From assembly GCA_047967505.1 (NCBI GenBank), contig CM106540.1: a stretch of 64,000 nucleotides of DNA; one strand, given 5' to 3'. The notes beneath the pieces were generated by a model. It made no database searches. It had not been told where the DNA came from and saw only the letters and a list, made by a program, of their open reading frames with translations. The DNA is from Dipteris shenzhenensis (taxonomy: Eukaryota; Polypodiophyta; Polypodiopsida; Gleicheniales). Position numbers and translations under genes: made by a program. Positions 11,336 to 22,716 of the stretch are shown here, piece by piece; the stretch's first letter is position 1; each line of letters opens with the position of its first letter.

Positions 11336-12800
11336 TCTTCCACCATTAGGCCTCATGTTGGTGTAGCTCTAGTTTCCTCAATCCTCTTCCATGAGCCTTC
11401 TCTCCCTCTTGTAGATATTCTCTTATGCAGACTCTTAGTTCATTCTCTCTCTATGAGTAGTCTTGGAGATTCCGCTCCCTCTTGTACATATGAAACCTCT
11501 TCTTCTCCCTTGTGTTTGTAGTATTTTGAGTTGCAATAAAGTGGAGTCTCACTCTATTGGTAATGAAGGTCACTTTAGGTTCACTCTCTTGAGTGTCTCT
11601 TCCCTTTTTTCCATTGCTTTTTCTTCCAAAGTGCTCAGAAGTGCTGTCTATTCGGCTGCTCATTGTGCATACATGGTTTATCTATTTCCCAAGCCACAAA
11701 GGGGGCTCTTTCTTCCCTCCTAGGTGACCTCTATGGGACTTGGATCTTTGATAAATTCTAAGCATGGAGGTACTATTCTTCGGAGTTAGCACCAGTAGGA
11801 GTAGGTGTTTTTCATGATAGTTTGACCCCCTATCAGTATTTTTCTCATAACTTTTCAATCGGTGGTCCGATTTGGATGAAACTTATATCAGCACAAAGCT
11901 CTCTTCAAGGAGCATTATATTATGTCTTCATTTATTGTATTGGATGTCAAACCAAAAATCTATGACTCTATGTGTGTGACTATTTCTTTTTTAGATAGTT
12001 TTTACCCCCGTCCAATAAACTGCCCATATCTTTCTGATTGCTTCTCTGTTTCTTACGAAACTTATATCAAAGAGAAGCCCATTTCAAGCACATCTCAATA
12101 TGTGTTTGAATATATTATATAATTTCTCTATTGAAAGTTATCGGTCTCTGTGTATTGGATGTCAAACCAAAAATCTATGACTCTCTGTGTGTGACTGTTT
12201 CTTTTTCAGATAGTTTTTACCCTTGTCCAATAAACTGCCCATATCTTTCCGATCGCTTCTCTGTTTCTTACGAAACTTATATCAGAGAGATGCCCATTTC
12301 AAGCACATCTCAATATGTGTTTGAATATTTCATATAATGTCTCTGCTAAAAGTTATGGGTCTCTGTGTCTAATGACAATTTGCAGAGTATTTTGAGCTAA
12401 TTGTAAAGGTATCTATGAAGAAGGTGCAATGTTTCCTGAAACCTACCCATCCAACCCAATCAACCCCTTCAAACTCTTCGATATATATCAGTTCATGTCA
12501 TGTTGAGTTGTAAGATCTTCTTTTAACAATGTATCGCTCTTCTCTTTGGAGCAGACTGGCATGCTGAGATTATGGCTGCCGCTAATCCTTTCCTTCTCCC
12601 TATGCTTGAGTACATCACTTGGGATGTTACCATCTTCATTCTCATCTAAGGGAGGAAAGTATGGTGTGGTATCCTGGTATAAAAGCTTCTTTCTAATGTC
12701 CCTTTCCCAGTGATAACTATGTCTATCACTCAGTTCGAAAGTAGTAGGAAGTGAAGAGGTGCGTGAAGTTTATTACCCCCAACTTCAGGTCAGAACGTTC
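11330..12800 (+). mobile_element. LTR family A copy, plus-strand arm (downstream part)
   Basis: Matches the reverse complement of 8100-9600 (for example CCACCATTAGGCCTCATGTTG at 11341 against 9530-9560, and GTTCGAAAGTAGTAGGAAGT at 12731 against 8140-8205). The part from about 11680 onward is also present at 20320-21240. It carries the tandem 185-210-bp units. Repeated short frames such as 11922-12122 and 12131-12337 end in the same peptide only because the DNA is repeated. Confidence 0.65.
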
Positions 12801-14465
12801 TTACGAAATTTGTTTGAGTTCTTCACTGAAATTTCCTATAAAATTCAGTTACCAACTAAGTCAGGGGGTGGTGTGTAAAGGGGTCAATAATTCAAAAAAA
12901 GTTGACATACTAAATTTTTTTTATACCAAATGTAAACTCTAGAGGATTTTAAATAAATTTGAAAACAAAAAGGGGGGTCAACTACACCCTTGTGAAAAAT
13001 ACCCTTTAGATATTGAATTTTTTAATCAAAGCGGAGTATTAAAAATGAGGGGTTAATATAAAACAAGATCATGATATCGAGTAAACTGGGGGGTTTTAAT
13101 TGTGTAAAAGATTAACATTAGGGGGGTCATCCACACCCTAAAAAAGACACGGTTTAAACAAATTACCTTTATAAACTAAGTGTGAAAAAAAGAGACAAGA
13201 TAGTAAGGTTAATATGCATCATAAAATACTTAGGGGGGTACTTTGCTCCCATAATAGAGAAAAGAGAGGGGGGTCATTATGCTTCTAAACTTTATTTCAT
13301 AACAATCATTATTACCATCATAAGTAAGCACCTCGTAAGCACCATAATCCCTTTCAAACTAGGGGGGTATTCCCCATCCATGTGTATTCATTTAATAAAA
13401 AAAATTAATAGTTCAAGCAAAAACATTCAAAGGAATTACTAAAGCCTAGATAGCTTAAACGCTCAACAAGATTAACCAAACTAATTTTAAATAAATCATT
13501 GAAAAGGAAAATAATAAAAAACATAAAAGTTAAGTTAGTGAATCAATAGTCAATTAAAACAAAAAAGGCCATAAAAGGAGATCACAGTAACTTTATGAAC
13601 AAAGTCCACCAAATGGTTGACTTATTCTAAACCTATGAGATTGCCATGTAACCACAAGCCCACTACGACATTGCCAAGTACCCATAAGCCCAAGGATAAC
13701 AAAAAGGACTAAGCCCATATAGCTTATGGGATAGCTTATACAAAAAACCGAATCATAATGTGAATATGCAGTTTAACGGAAGTACAAGAGCTAACCGCGC
13801 TCTCAAAGAATCTTCTCAGGTTGGATAGCAAAAGTATGCAGACCCAAGAGTTCTTAATATGGCATCAATAAGGAGCATGAATGGTGCATCATTCATCTAT
13901 GAATAACAGGGTAGAGCCACATAGGGCTCATTATAGAACATAGCAATGATAGCATTGGCTTTAGAAATGACCATGCAAAGGGTCATAGTAGCTATCGAGA
14001 GTAGGATTCTACACCAAGCCATGGTCCATTACGATGAACAACAGAGCAGAAAAAGAGGAGAAACATCAATGGAAGGACGAGGCTAAGTAATACATCTCAT
14101 AAATCATATACGACAAAGGAAGAAATGGGAGATAATGGACAAAAAATAGCTACTAGAGTAGGTAGAAGAAGCGCCGCATGATCAACTGAGAGCTATACCA
14201 TAGTTGACAACACAGTGGTGCATAAAGAAGATGATCCGTTAAGAGGCAAAAGTTTGTAGGACCTCATGAATATGACCATAGTTTATGTAGCAAGCTCTTG
14301 GCATATAGTTTGAAGCTCGAATCAAAGCAGGTGATAGCAAAAGGAAGTAGACCTAGGAGTGGATAGATCATGGGCACCGAGAGAGGGGGATTCCCTTCTT
14401 TCATTTCATGGTTGGTAATGCCAGGAAAACAAATTTTACACCACTAGCCATGGACATTTCGATCC
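12801..14465 (+). repeat. Non-coding repeat shared with 21240-22716
   Basis: Colinear with 21240-22716 up to AAAGGAAGTAGACC (14344 / 22700), then the two diverge. No open frame is conserved between copies. It contains a spaced series of G-runs followed by T (GGGGGGT) near 12972, 13088, 13121, 13232, 13267 and 13362. The remaining sequence shows no recognisable gene. Confidence 0.6.
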
Positions 14466-15300
14466 CAGCAGCCACACCAATTCTATTAACTAGAAAAGAA
14501 TTCAATGCATGAGGCTAGACGCTAGCCATGGTCACGCTCGAGGGTTGTGGAGGAAAACAGAATGTGAGGGAAGAAGCATTAACATAGGTGGCGAAAAAAA
14601 AGATTAAGAGGGGTGGGAATGAAGAGAGGGACTATGGCACAAGGGGGAAGGAAGAGGGGGAAGAGGAGCATGTACATGATGGGAGGTGGAATGTAGAGAT
14701 GGAGACATCAAGGGAAGAGAGTCATGCTTTATTGGAAAGATGGGGGGGTAAATCAAAGTACTAGCTAGGTGGCTTTACAAGAATGAGTCTGTTCCATCAA
14801 GGAATAGCCCCCTCCTTTTATAGCCAAGAGAGGGGTTCTCTCCAAATAAATGCATCGTCCCACATGCATGGTGTGTGTGGAAGAGTGTCCCATGTGGGCT
14901 AGGTGGTTACGCACTCTCAATTGTGTGCGACAACCCTTTGCCTCATTTTTCATATACATCAACCCCCATATCCCAAGTCTAAGATACTCCCTTAGCCTCT
15001 CCCTAATTTTATAATACGTTCAAACATCTAGGAGGACAAGTGGAGGGTTGGCACAAGGAATCTTGCCACCTCATCCTATTTTCCCATTATTTAACTTGCA
15101 TTCTTGGACTTTCTACACCCCCCCACATGGGCCTATCCTATGTGGAGAGAATAATCCAATATAATATCCATCTCCACCTATTTTATATTACTTCTCCCAT
15201 GGTCCTTGGGCCATATCTCAATAAATGCACATGTGGGACCGCCAAGGTGGAGGGGTGGTGCATGGAGGACCCATGCCACCTTATCATTTTATATTATTAC
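14466..15300 (+). repeat. Repeat B, left part (interrupted copy)
   Basis: Matches 24127-24947, starting at ATTAACTAGAAAAGAATTC. It continues at 20136-20325 after the inserted copia element. It contains TCCTTTTATAGCCAAGAGAGG near 14813, which may be a minus-strand TATA-like site. No protein motif is recognised, and the small minus-strand frame at 14765-14962 recurs at 24407-24598 only as repeat. Confidence 0.65.
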
Positions 15301-16029
15301 TGTTAGATATCAATGCTTCACTCTCGTGTAACTACACAGGAACCAGCTAACTCTACTTGTAAGCCCCCCATATGAGGAGAAGGCATTTGAGTAGCTCGGT
15401 CATCCGGTAGGTCCTGGTTTAGACACCAGATGGGAGCCATGTGTGGCTTGATGGCTGGACGACTTTAGATAGAGTTGGCACACTGCCAACTAGGCTACAT
15501 GCAAGTGTGGGAAGGCATCCCTTGAGTGACTACACTGAGGGTACACAGATCATTTCCCAGGGCAGACCACTCTCGGGTTGTGGGGCCCGTTTGGAGCCTC
15601 AAATGATCCTGGATGGCTCTGGGCCGAACGGAGACCGTAGGTTAGTTGCTCTATTTTGTGCACCCATTCTATCGTATGGTCGGTGGCCTATTTCGGGATC
15701 GACCCCCAGTCGACCGTTTTGGGCGGACTGGGTCGGTCACCCAATTGAGCCTAACCGACTATGACTACTGGCTATATAAGAGCAAGCTTGTGAAGCCTAT
15801 TTCATCACTGGCTATAACAACACTGATTCCTTAGCATCCAGCCTCCGTCTTCTACTGTTTCCAGCATGCCATCGAAGCTTCTTTTTCACGAGCGCACGGT
15901 TGGGAGGCAGCGCCATCTATTGTATCAGTTCTACAGAAATCAAATTTTTGATTCTTTATATTATATTTTTTTCTCTCTTGCATACAAGATCCTATTATCT
16001 ATTGAGCACAGACGTATTATTTTCCTACA
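15301..16029 (+). repeat. 5' LTR of copia element 1
   Basis: It runs from TGTTAG to TTCCTACA. A TATA box (GGCTATATAAGAGC, about 15770-15783) sits about 245 bp before the end and would start transcription on the plus strand. The 3' LTR has TATATCA at the same place. The frames here, such as 15441-15764, are non-coding and recur in the 3' LTR. Confidence 0.9.
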
Positions 16030-16041
16030 TGGTATCAGAGC
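16030..16041 (+). promoter_or_regulatory. Primer-binding site, initiator tRNA-Met type
   Basis: TGGTATCAGAGC directly follows the 5' LTR. This is the usual copia PBS complementary to the 3' end of initiator tRNA-Met, priming minus-strand cDNA. Confidence 0.9.
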
Positions 16042-16100
16042 CTGGACTCTAGCAAGAAGATTTGGTAGTGTGTTTTCTATTTGCGAGCAGATTGTGAGAG

Positions 16101-17080
16101 ATGGCCCAGCCCGCAAGACTGCAAATCCCACCGTTCGGCGGAAGCGGAAAGTTGGATGGCTCTAACTATCCACTCTGGAAGTTCAAGATAAAGACCATTC
16201 TAAGCGCATACGAGCTTTGGGACACTGCTACTACGGTGGATGTGAGGCCAGTTGCGAGACCGGATCCAGCCAATGCAGGACAATAGAGAGTACCAATTGT
16301 AGATGAGATTCTCACGTGGACAAGAAGAAATGCAGATGCACTGTGTTCTATTGTCTATAGTGTTAGTGATTCCATCATGGCATTAGTTCAACATGTCACC
16401 ACAATGGAGGAGGCATGGATGGTCTTGAAAAATCAGTACGAAACCACAAATCAGACACGGATTCAGAATCTAGAGACTCAACTCACGAATGAGAAGTTGT
16501 ATGAGTCTGAAGCGGCAGAGAAGTTCATCACCAAGGTGAAGAATCTGCACGATCAGATGACTGCGATTGGCATCACCATCACCAGCAAGAATCTAGCACA
16601 AAGGTGCATATGGATTCCCCACCAAAGTACGACGGTCTTGTTACAACGCTGAATACATAGAATAGAAATCCGCCCCTCAACTTTGAGGATTTCAACGTGA
16701 TGCTTCTGGAGGAGGAGATGCGTCAAAAGATGAGGACTGGAGAAGATTCGGCTTTCTGGACCGGAAAGAAAGGTAAGGGTAAGAAATCTGGTAACCCATC
16801 TTCTTCTGATGATAAAAAGAGAAAGAAGAAGATCAAGTGCTTCTATTGCAACAAGGCAAGGCACAAGCAGAATGAGTGCCAAAAGAAGATTGCAGATGAG
16901 AAGAACGGAGTAAAGAAAGAGTCCAACAATAGTGCGCAGGCAGTACCAATAGAGCTATTCATCGCAATTGAGGAGATTTGCATGGAGGCAGTTCATGTAC
17001 CTACGGATGAACCGTGGAACATTGACAATGGTGCATCGCACCACATGACCAGTCAGAAGGATTGGTATACCTCTCTATAG
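16101..17080 (+). pseudogene. Copia element 1 gag and protease
   Basis: Starts MAQPARLQIPPFGGSGKLDG, then SNYPLWKFKIKTILSAYELW, typical of copia gag. A stop follows codon 61, the frame reopens at 16377 (MEEAWMVLKNQYE, FITKVKNLHDQM), then shifts near 16610. A CCHC knuckle (CFYCNKARHKQNEC) lies near 16840. The protease active site reads WNIDNGASHHMTS near 17025 where the family has DSGAS, so the residue after the catalytic Asp is changed. A stop follows at 17078. The product would have been the nucleocapsid/capsid and aspartic protease part of the polyprotein. Confidence 0.85.
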
Positions 17081-17182
17081 CCGATAGGGAATGACATTGT
17101 GATAGCAGTCGGCAATGATGTAAAATGCCCGGCAAAAGGCAAAGATACGATTGCTCTCAAGTCAAATGGAGTTGTAAAATAG

Positions 17183-18430
17183 TTGTTTGATGTTCTTTAT
17201 GTGTCAGATATCAAGAGAAACTTGTTGTCCGTTTCCACGATCATAGATCCGGACCTCAAAGTTCAATTCGATAAGAATGGTGCAGATATTCTGGATCTTC
17301 AAGGGAAGGTTGTTGGTAAAGGTACACGGCGCAACAACATTTATAAACTCTCAACTTTTAGTGCTCGAGCGGATGTGAAGAACACTAAGCTATGGCATGA
17401 GAGGTTTGGTCATCTAAACCTTAGTTCTTTGAAGGAGATGCATAAAAGTGGAATGATTGCAGACCTACCAAAAATTTCAGATCTGCCCGATATATGTGAA
17501 GCTTGCATGATGGACAAGCAGCATCGGCATCCCTTTCCTAAAGAGGCCAGTAGGGCAAAGGCTCCTTTAGAGCTCGTTCACATGGACCTCTACGGAAAGA
17601 TGGAGATGGAAGCTTTGGGTGGTTCCTATTACTTCATGATGCTAATCGACGACTACAGTAGAAGGATCTGGATATACTTCCTAAAGACTAAAGATGATGC
17701 TTTTAGTAGGTTCAAGGAATGGCATGTAATGGTCGAGAAAGAAACGAGGAGGAAGGTGAAGAAGTTGAGATCTGATAGAGGTGGAGAGTTCACATCAACT
17801 GAATTCGAAAGTTACTGCAAAAGTCACGGAATCAAGAGGTAGAAACCCCTACCACATACATCACAGCAAAATGGAGTAGCAGAACACAAGATGCGCATCA
17901 TCTGCAAAATGGGCCGAAGTATGATGAAAGGGAAAGATTTGCCAAAGACTTTCTGGGCTGAAGCATGTAACACTGCAGTTTACATCCTGAATCATAGCTA
18001 CACGAAGGCTATGAATGGGATGACTCCACTGTAAGCCTTTTTTGGTAAGAAACCTTCAGCTACACATTTCAAAGTTTTTGGATGTGATTGTTTTGTGCAT
18101 GTCCCTAATGCTACCAGGACCAAATGGGAACTAAAGAGCCGGAAGTGTATTTTCTTAGGCTACAGTGAAGAGGCGAAGGGTTACCATCTTTATAACCCTA
18201 TTACTAAGAAGGTAATTGTAAGTCATGATGTGGTCTTCTCAGAACAACCGCATCAATTGAAGGAGGATGCTTCCTTCCCAGACAACCATGACCAAAATAT
18301 CCATCCAGTACCACCACCAACAGCAGACCGAACTCCCCCAATGGTGCTTGGGAGGATTCAAGACAAAGAAGATGAAGAAGAGCCTGCAGAACCACAATGG
18401 CAATGGCCATTCCCGAAGTGGGTAAAGTAG
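17183..18430 (+). pseudogene. Copia element 1 integrase
   Basis: Contains the GAG pre-integrase region LWHERFGHLNLSSLKEM with HHCC-type CEACMMDKQ. The catalytic core follows: HMDLYGKM (first Asp), LRSDRGGEF (second Asp), and after a stop at 17840, SQQNGVAEHKMR (Glu). The C-terminal GKKPSATHFKVFGCDCFVHVP and KSRKCIFLGY motifs are typical of copia. The three catalytic acidic residues remain, but stops at about 17840 and 18033 break the frame. The 18095-18430 segment continues as the linker towards reverse transcriptase. Confidence 0.85.
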
Positions 18431-19373
18431 CTTTTGGATGGCAAAGGACCTCCAGCCATTGAGGAGGAACCATCCAAACATCGCCGGTCCAAGAGATTAG
18501 AGGAGCAAAGAAGGGTGCAAGAATACTTGGTCAACTATGCTTTGATGACAGAAGTGATCCATGCTGATGAACCCAAGTGTCTTTAAGAGGCACAGGGCGA
18601 TGCTCTCAAACGTGGCATGGCTAAGTGCAAGACAGTCGGTACCCCTATGGAGGTTGACGCGAAGCTCTCAAACGAGGATTCATCACCACTGGTGGACAAA
18701 GCAAAGTACAGAAGGCTTGTGGGCAACTTGATTTACCTGTGCAACACACGGCTGGACATCAATTTTGCGACTGGTGTACTAAGCAGTTTTCTAATAAGCC
18801 CCAGGAGAACCATTGGAGGGCAGGGATGCGGGTGCACAAATACATCAAAGGCACACTTGATTATGGCATCACCTATACCAAGGGCAACATCTTGACTGGA
18901 TTCTGTGACTCGGATTGGGCAGGAGATGTGGACAGTAGGAGATCAGTGACAGGGTACTGTTTCTCACTTGGATCTGGAGTTGTGTCATGGGTCAGCAAAA
19001 AGCAACCCACAATTGCTCTTTCTTCTACCGAGGCCGAGTACAAATCTGTATGCTTTGCTTCTTGCGAGGCAGTGTGGTTGAGGAGGATTTTGGGGGCTCT
19101 TTGGGGGACATGGGTGTAGTGCAAAACAAGCCTATGCAGTTATCATGTGACAATCAGAGTTGCATGGCAATTGCAAAGAACCCGCTGTTCCACGCTCATA
19201 CAAAACACATTGAGATTCAATATCACTTTGTGCATGATTTCATCATGGATGGAGAGGTCGACTCGGTATATTATCCGACTACAGAGAATGCTGCAGACAT
19301 CTTCATGAACGCTCTTGGAAGAGACTTGCTAGAGAGGCATCTTCATCGACTTGGCATTGGGCCGAAAAAGTAA
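18431..19373 (+). pseudogene. Copia element 1: reverse transcriptase remnant and RNase H
   Basis: After the linker the sequence passes from EVIHADEPKCL directly to MAKCKTVGTPMEVDAKLS near 18617. In intact copia elements these are separated by the whole reverse transcriptase including the YVDD active site, so roughly 200 codons are missing. What follows is the thumb/RNase H region: YRRLVGNLIYL, FCDSDWAGDVDSRRSVTGY, SWVSKKQPTIALSSTEAEY, then in another frame PMQLSCDNQSCMAIAKNPLFHAHTKHIEIQYHF up to the stop near 19371. Frameshifts occur near 18790 and 19090. Confidence 0.85.
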
Positions 19374-19403
19374 GTTCACTTGCATGTGGACATTGAGGGG
19401 GGG

Positions 19404-20135
19404 TGTTAAATATCAATGCTCCACTCTCATGTAACTATGCAGGAACTAGCTAACTCTACTTGTAAGCCCCCCATATGTGGAGAAGGCATTTGAGTAGCTC
19501 GGTTATCCGGTAGGTCCTAGTTTGGACACCAGATGGGGGCCATGTGTGGCCTGATGGCTGGACGGCTTCAAATAGAGTTGGCACACCAGGAACTAGGCTA
19601 CATGCAAGTGTGGGAAGGCATCCCTTGACTAACCGCACTAAGGGTACACAGAGCATTTCCCGTGGCAGCCCACTCTTGGGTTGTGGGGCCCGTTTGGAGC
19701 CTCAGATGATCCCATATGGCTTTGGGCCGAATGGAAACCGTAGGTTAGTTGCTCTATTTTGCACACCAGTTCTATCGTATGGTCGGTGGCCTATTTCGGG
19801 ACCAACCCCCAGTCGATTATTTCGGGCGGATTGGGTCGGTCACCCAATTGAGCCTAACCGACTATGACTGGTGGCTATATCAGAGCAAGCCCGTGAAGCC
19901 CATTTCATTACTGGCTATAGCAATCCTAATTCCTTAGCATCCAACCTCTGTCTTCTACTATTTCCAGCACGCCATCGAAGCTTCTTTCTCAGGAGTGCAC
20001 GGTTGGGAGGCAGCGCCATCTATTGTATTAGTTCTACAGTAATCAAATTTTTGATTCTCCATATTATCTTGTTTTCTCTCTTGCGTATGAGATCTTGTTA
20101 TCTTTTGAGCACAAACATTGTATTATTTTCTTACA
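19404..20135 (+). repeat. 3' LTR of copia element 1
   Basis: Begins TGTTAAATATCAATGC after polypurine CATTGAGGGGGGG and ends TTACA, followed by the ATTAC target duplication. It differs from the 5' LTR by scattered substitutions and the TATA box change (TATATCA near 19874). The number of differences points to an insertion that is not recent. Confidence 0.9.
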
Positions 20136-20325
20136 ATTACTACCATGGATTATGTACAACACACCTTATGGATCCTCTTACATGGAAGGGTGGCACATGG
20201 TCATGCCCTGCCACCTCAACCTTGGGCCTTATGCACACCATATTTTATTATACTATTGCCACACATATAAGCACACACACATATTTATGCCTTTTACTTT
20301 GGTCAAATTTGTCCATAACAATACA
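20136..20325 (+). repeat. Repeat B, right part of the interrupted copy
   Basis: Continues repeat B after the copia element (TACCATGGATTATGTACAACACACC), matching 24948-25112. It then extends beyond that copy through TTGGTCAAATTTGTCCATAAC, which is the inverted partner of about 24055-24090. Confidence 0.65.
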
Positions 20326-22716
20326 TGATTTATCTATTTTCCAAGTCACAAAGGGGGCTCTGTCTTTGCTCCTAGGCGACCTCTATGGGACTTGGATCAT
20401 TGATGAAGTCTAGGCATGCAAGTAGTATGGAATCTCCCAAGTCGGAACCAGTAGAAGGAGTAGGTGTTTTTCATGACAGTTTGACCCCTTGTCAGTATTT
20501 TGCTCATAACTTTTCGCTCAATGGTCTGATTTGGATGAAAGTTATATCAGCACGAAGCTCTCTTTAAAGAGCATCATCTTGTGTCTTCAATTATTGTATT
20601 TGATGTCAAACCAAAAATCTATGACTCTCTGCATGACTATTTCTTTTTCAGATAATTTTTACCCCTGTCCAGTAAAGTACCCATATCTTTCTGATCGCTT
20701 CTCTATTTCTTAAGAAACTTATATTAGAGCGAAGCCCATTTTAAAATGCATATTAATATGTGTTTGAATATTTTATATCATGTCTTTCTTAAAAGTTATG
20801 GGTCTTTGTGTCTAATGACAGTTTGAGTATTTTGAGCTAATTGTAAAGGTATCTATGAAGGACGTGTAATGTTTCCTCGGAACCTACCCATCCAACCCAA
20901 TCAGCCCCTTCACACTCCTTGATATATATCAGTTCATGTCATGTTGAGCTGCAAGATCTTCTTTCAACAACGTATCGCTCTTCTCTTTGGCACAGACCGG
21001 CTTGCTGAGATTATGGCCTCCGCTAATCCTTTCCTTCTCCCTATGCTTGAGTACAACATGACTTGGGATGTTACCATCTTCATTCTCATATAAGGGAGGA
21101 AAGTATGGTGTGGTCTCTTGGTATAAAAGCTTCTTTTTAATGTCCCTTTCCCAGTGATAACTATCTCTATCACTCAGTTCGAAAGAAGTAGGAAGTGAAG
21201 AAGTACGTGAACTCTATTACCCCCAACTTCATGTCACAACAGTTTTACAGAATTTGTTTGAGTTCTTCATCGGAATTCCCTATAAAATTCAATTACCAAC
21301 TAAGTCAAGGGGGTGGTCTCTAAAGGGGTTAATAATTCAAAAAAACTTGACATACTAAATTTCTTTTATACAAAATGTAAAGTCTAGAGGATTCTTAATA
21401 TATTTGAGAACAGGAAGGAGGGTCAATTACAACCTTGTGAAAAATACCCTTTAGATATTGAATTTTTTAATCAAAGCAGAGTATTAAAAATGGGGGTTAA
21501 TATAAAACAAGGTTATGATATCGAGTAAACTAGGGGGTTTAAAAAGTGTAAAAGATTAACATTACAAGGGTCATCCACACCCTAAAAAAGACACCGTTTA
21601 AACAATTTACCTTTATAACTAAGTGCAAAAAAAAAAAACAACATAAAAAGGTTAATATGCATCATAAAACACTTAGGAGGGTACTTTGCTCCCATAACAG
21701 AGAAAAGAGAGGGGGGTCATTATGCTCCTAAACTTTATTTCATAACAATCATTATTACCATCGTAAGTAAGCACCATAATCCCTTTCAAACTAGGGGGTA
21801 TTCCCCATCCATGTGCATACATTTAATTAAAAAAACTAATAGTTAAAGTAAAAACATTCAAAGCAATTACTAAAGCCTAAATAGATTAAATGCTCAACAA
21901 GATTAACCGAACTTATTTTAAATAAATCGTTGAAAAGGCAAATAATAAGGAACATAAAAGTTAAGTTAGTGAATCAATAGTCAATTTAAAAAAAAGGCCA
22001 TAAAAGGAGATCACGAACTTTATGAGAACAACCCATAAGCCCAAGGAGACAAAAAAGGACTAAGCAACTTTAGCGTACAGGATAGCTTATACAAAGAACC
22101 GAATCATACAATGAATGCGCAGTTTAACGGAAGTACAGGAGCTAACTGCGCTCTCAAAGAAACTTCTCAAGTTGCATAGCAAAAGTATGCAGACCCAACA
22201 GTTCTTAATATGGCATCAATAAGGAGCATGAACGGTGCCGTCATTCATCTATGAATAACAGGGGAGAGCCACATAGGGCTCATTATAGAACATTGCAACG
22301 ATAGCACTGGCTTTAGAAATGACCATGCAAGGGTCATAGCTATCAAGAGTAGGATTCTACGCCAAAGCCATGGTAAAGCCATGGTCCATTACGATGAATG
22401 ACAGAGCGAAAAAAGAGAAGAAACATCAACAGAAGGACGAGGCTAAGTAATACCTCTCGTAAATCGTATATGACAAAGGAAGAAATGGGAGATAATGGAC
22501 AAAAGCTAGCTACTAGATAGGTAGAAGAAGCGTCGCACGATCAACTAACAGCTATACCAGAGTTGACGGCAACGGTGGTGCATAAAGAAGATGATCTGTT
22601 AAGAGGCGGAAGCTTGTAGGACCTCATGAATACGACCATAGTTTATGTAGCAAGATCTTGGCATATAGTTTGAAGCTCGAATCAAAGCAGGCGATAGTAA
22701 AAGGAAGTAGACCCAG
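20326..22716 (+). repeat. Second copy of the LTR family A downstream region
   Basis: Colinear with 11680-14360, starting near TTATCTATTTTCCAAG. It holds one 185-bp unit instead of two. The short minus-strand frame at 20964-21173 and the plus-strand ones at 20385-20713 have no conserved counterpart. No gene is supported. Confidence 0.6.

Larger units (their letters stand above)
15301..20135 (+). mobile_element. Copia element 1: both LTRs and target duplication present, coding region degenerate
   Basis: The 5' LTR is 15301-16029 and the 3' LTR 19404-20135. Both start TGTTARATATCAATGC and end in TACA. The element is flanked by ATTAC at 15296-15300 and 20136-20140. A PBS follows the 5' LTR (16030) and a G-rich polypurine tract precedes the 3' LTR (19394-19403). 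The internal order gag, protease, integrase, RNase H with integrase before RNase H is that of Ty1/copia. The empty target site survives in the uninterrupted repeat copy near 24943-24947. Stops, frameshifts and a deleted reverse transcriptase core make it non-autonomous. Confidence 0.9.

Noticed and set aside
15441-15764. 107-codon frame, repeated at 19544-19867
   Set aside because: Both lie within the LTRs of copia element 1, which are non-coding.
16030-16041. tRNA-Met-like sequence, also near 43952, 50266 and 51611
   Set aside because: These are 12-nt primer-binding sites complementary to tRNA, not tRNA genes; no cloverleaf surrounds them.
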